From an uncultured Clostridia bacterium (GTDB lineage: Bacteria; Bacillota; Clostridia; Saccharofermentanales; Saccharofermentanaceae), in the NCBI GenBank assembly GCA_946405115.1, contig CAMJGB010000025.1, positions 1-13,454 on the forward strand: a DNA stretch of 13,454 nt, read 5' to 3'. The translations under genes and the position numbers were made by a program. Positions 12,113 to 13,454 of this stretch are shown here, one piece after another; the stretch's first letter is position 1; each line of letters opens with the position of its first letter. The notes below the pieces were generated by a model. That model had not been told where the DNA came from. It searched no databases and saw nothing but the letters and a program-made list of their open reading frames with translations.

Positions 12113-13454
12113 ATGAAGTTTTTGGTTGGTACGGTTGTGCCTGCCGGAATTCAGGCAACATTAATTTACCCCGCGATCTTGATCGGAATTGCAATTCTAT
12201 TTGTGGTTCTGATCATTGTCACAAGCTATGTGAAGGCTCCGCCGAACAAGGCTTACATCATCACAGGCCTTAAGAAGCGTCCTAAGATCTTGATCGGTAA
12301 AGCAGGTTTGAAGCTCCCGTTCCTTGAGAGGAAAGACGAGCTCCTTATCGAGCAGATCTCCATCGATATCAAGACGGGTGACTTCGTTCCTACAGCAGAC
12401 TTCATCGGTGTTAACATCGACGCAGTTGCAAAGGTTCAGATCAGAACAGATGAAGAGGGCATTAAGCTCGCTATGAAGAACTTCCTCAACATGAGATCTG
12501 AGCAGATCAATGCACAGCTTGTAGATTCGCTTCAGGGTAACATGCGTGAGATCATCGGTACGATCACATTGAAGGAACTCTGCAATGACAGAAAGTCATT
12601 CGGTGATCAGGTTCAGGAGAAGGCTCAGGTCGACATGAACAACCTGGGTATCCAGATCATCTCCTGCAACATTCAGCATGTAGAGGACAAGAACGATCTC
12701 ATCACGGCACTCGGCCAGGACAACATGGCAACGATCCAGAAGACAGCATCCATTGCTAAGGCAAATGCTGAGAGGGACGTAGCCATCGCGCAGGCAGAGG
12801 CTGCAAAGGAAGCCAACGATGCGAAGGTTTCTTCTGAGACGGAGATTGCCATTAAGCAGAATGATCTCGCTATCAAGAGATCCGAGCTTCAGGTAATCCA
12901 GGATACAAAGCAGGCTGAAGCAGATGCCGCTTATAAGATCCAGGAGCAGGCTCAGAGAAAGTCCATCGAGGTAGCAAACTCCGAAGCTGATATTGCAAAG
13001 CAGGAGAAAGAGATCGAGCTCAAGATGAAGGAAGCTAAGGTCCGTGAGCAGGCTCTCGATGCAGAGATCAAGAAGGCTGCGGATGCTGAGCGTTATCGTC
13101 AGCAGCAGATGGCTGAAGTCGAGCTGTTCAAGAGACAGAAAGAGGCTGAGGCTAAGAAGTATGAGCTCGCACAGCAGGCTGAAGCTAAGAAGATTCAGGC
13201 AGAGGCAGATCTCATCGCAATGCAGAAGGAAGCTGAGGGTATCCGTGCAAAGGGTGAGGCAGAGGCTGATGCAATCCGTGCTAAGGCAGAGGCTGAGGCT
13301 ATCGGTATCGATAAGAAGGCCGAGGCTATGCAGAAGTACGGCGAGGCAGCTGTCATCGAGATGCTCTGCAAGATGTATCCTCTCGTAGCTGAGGCAATCG
13401 CAAAGCCTCTTGCAAACATCGATTCCATTACGATGTATGGCGAGGGCAATACAG
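12113..13454 (+). CDS. Flotillin-like SPFH-domain protein (partial, C-terminus outside window)
   Basis: 447 residues are visible; the frame runs off the window end. One membrane helix near the N-terminus (about 17-38) is followed by KAPPNKAYIITGLKKRPKI (41-59), the typical start of a flotillin SPFH domain, which runs to about 200 (VPTADFIGVNIDAVAKVQI, NNLGIQIISCNIQHV). A long coiled coil rich in Ala, Glu, Gln and Lys follows (about 205-410, with repeated KAEAEA-type units), and then the family's YGEAAVIEML and KPLANID stretches. It would oligomerise on the membrane and organise ordered lipid microdomains and their client proteins, as Bacillus FloT does. AGGAG sits seven bases before the ATG. 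Codon use is markedly biased (GCA, CAG, AAG, ATC), which suggests high expression, in agreement with the strong promoter. A short NfeD-like partner gene, common in this family, is not in view. Confidence 0.93.
   Translation, partial: MKFLVGTVVPAGIQATLIYPAILIGIAILFVVLIIVTSYVKAPPNKAYIITGLKKRPKILIGKAGLKLPFLERKDELLIEQISIDIKTGDFVPTADFIGVNIDAVAKVQIRTDEEGIKLAMKNFLNMRSEQINAQLVDSLQGNMREIIGTITLKELCNDRKSFGDQVQEKAQVDMNNLGIQIISCNIQHVEDKNDLITALGQDNMATIQKTASIAKANAERDVAIAQAEAAKEANDAKVSSETEIAIKQNDLAIKRSELQVIQDTKQAEADAAYKIQEQAQRKSIEVANSEADIAKQEKEIELKMKEAKVREQALDAEIKKAADAERYRQQQMAEVELFKRQKEAEAKKYELAQQAEAKKIQAEADLIAMQKEAEGIRAKGEAEADAIRAKAEAEAIGIDKKAEAMQKYGEAAVIEMLCKMYPLVAEAIAKPLANIDSITMYGEGNT

Noticed and set aside
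13044..13449. Open frames on both strands inside the flotillin gene (Arg/Ser-rich plus-strand, Ala/Ser-rich minus-strand)
   Set aside because: They arise from the repetitive Ala/Glu/Lys codons of the coiled coil and have no start signals.

Overview
The window reads as ordinary chromosomal DNA from a low-to-mid-GC Gram-positive bacterium, most likely a Clostridia member (Bacillota) of gut or rumen type. The basis is purine-rich AGGAG-type Shine-Dalgarno sites, many sigma-A-like promoters with TATAAT or TGnTATAnT -10 boxes, Gram-positive lipoprotein signals, and the gene families present (ECF sigma, MATE, CPBP, PF06541, GGDEF/EAL, flotillin). The genus cannot be fixed from sequence reading alone. 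No tRNA, rRNA, CRISPR array, transposase or phage gene was recognised.

Layout, left to right. (1) 1-1583, minus strand: a partial multi-span membrane protein, translationally coupled (TAATG) to an ECF-type sigma factor, then an NT5C-like HAD 5'-nucleotidase upstream of both. (2) 1709-3511, plus strand and divergent from the nucleotidase: a soluble protein with a dead GGDEF domain and an apparently active EAL domain. (3) 3535-4982, minus strand: a two-gene unit of a secreted probable lipoprotein and a five-span membrane protein with a DUF3592-like segment. (4) 5165-7068, plus strand: a CPBP (CAAX/Abi) membrane protease, a GNAT acetyltransferase and a TetR regulator with an operator-like palindrome inside its own promoter. 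(5) 7072-8938, minus strand: a PF06541 membrane protein, a small four-span membrane protein and an SGNH/GDSL lipoprotein, each with its own promoter. (6) 8997-10379, plus strand: a MATE exporter, possibly translated from a leaderless mRNA. (7) 10391-11869, minus strand: a membrane diguanylate cyclase with a large extracytoplasmic sensor region, HAMP and an intact GGDEF. (8) 12113-13454, plus strand: a flotillin/SPFH protein cut by the window end, behind a strong promoter with a G-rich spacer.

How the genes may work together: two c-di-GMP enzymes of opposite sign (a PDE at 1709-3511 and a DGC at 10391-11869) share the window. Cell-envelope functions dominate (lipoproteins, CPBP protease, MATE, flotillin, ECF sigma with a membrane partner), so an envelope-stress and signalling flavour is plausible, but this is inference. 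Genes switch strand often, and most units are one or two genes with their own promoter. The most unusual material lies in the intergenic regions: several short perfect inverted repeats at transcription starts, Shine-Dalgarno sites or stop codons. I found no convincing multi-gene undescribed system. The best candidates for something new are the sigma factor/membrane-protein pair and the palindromes.
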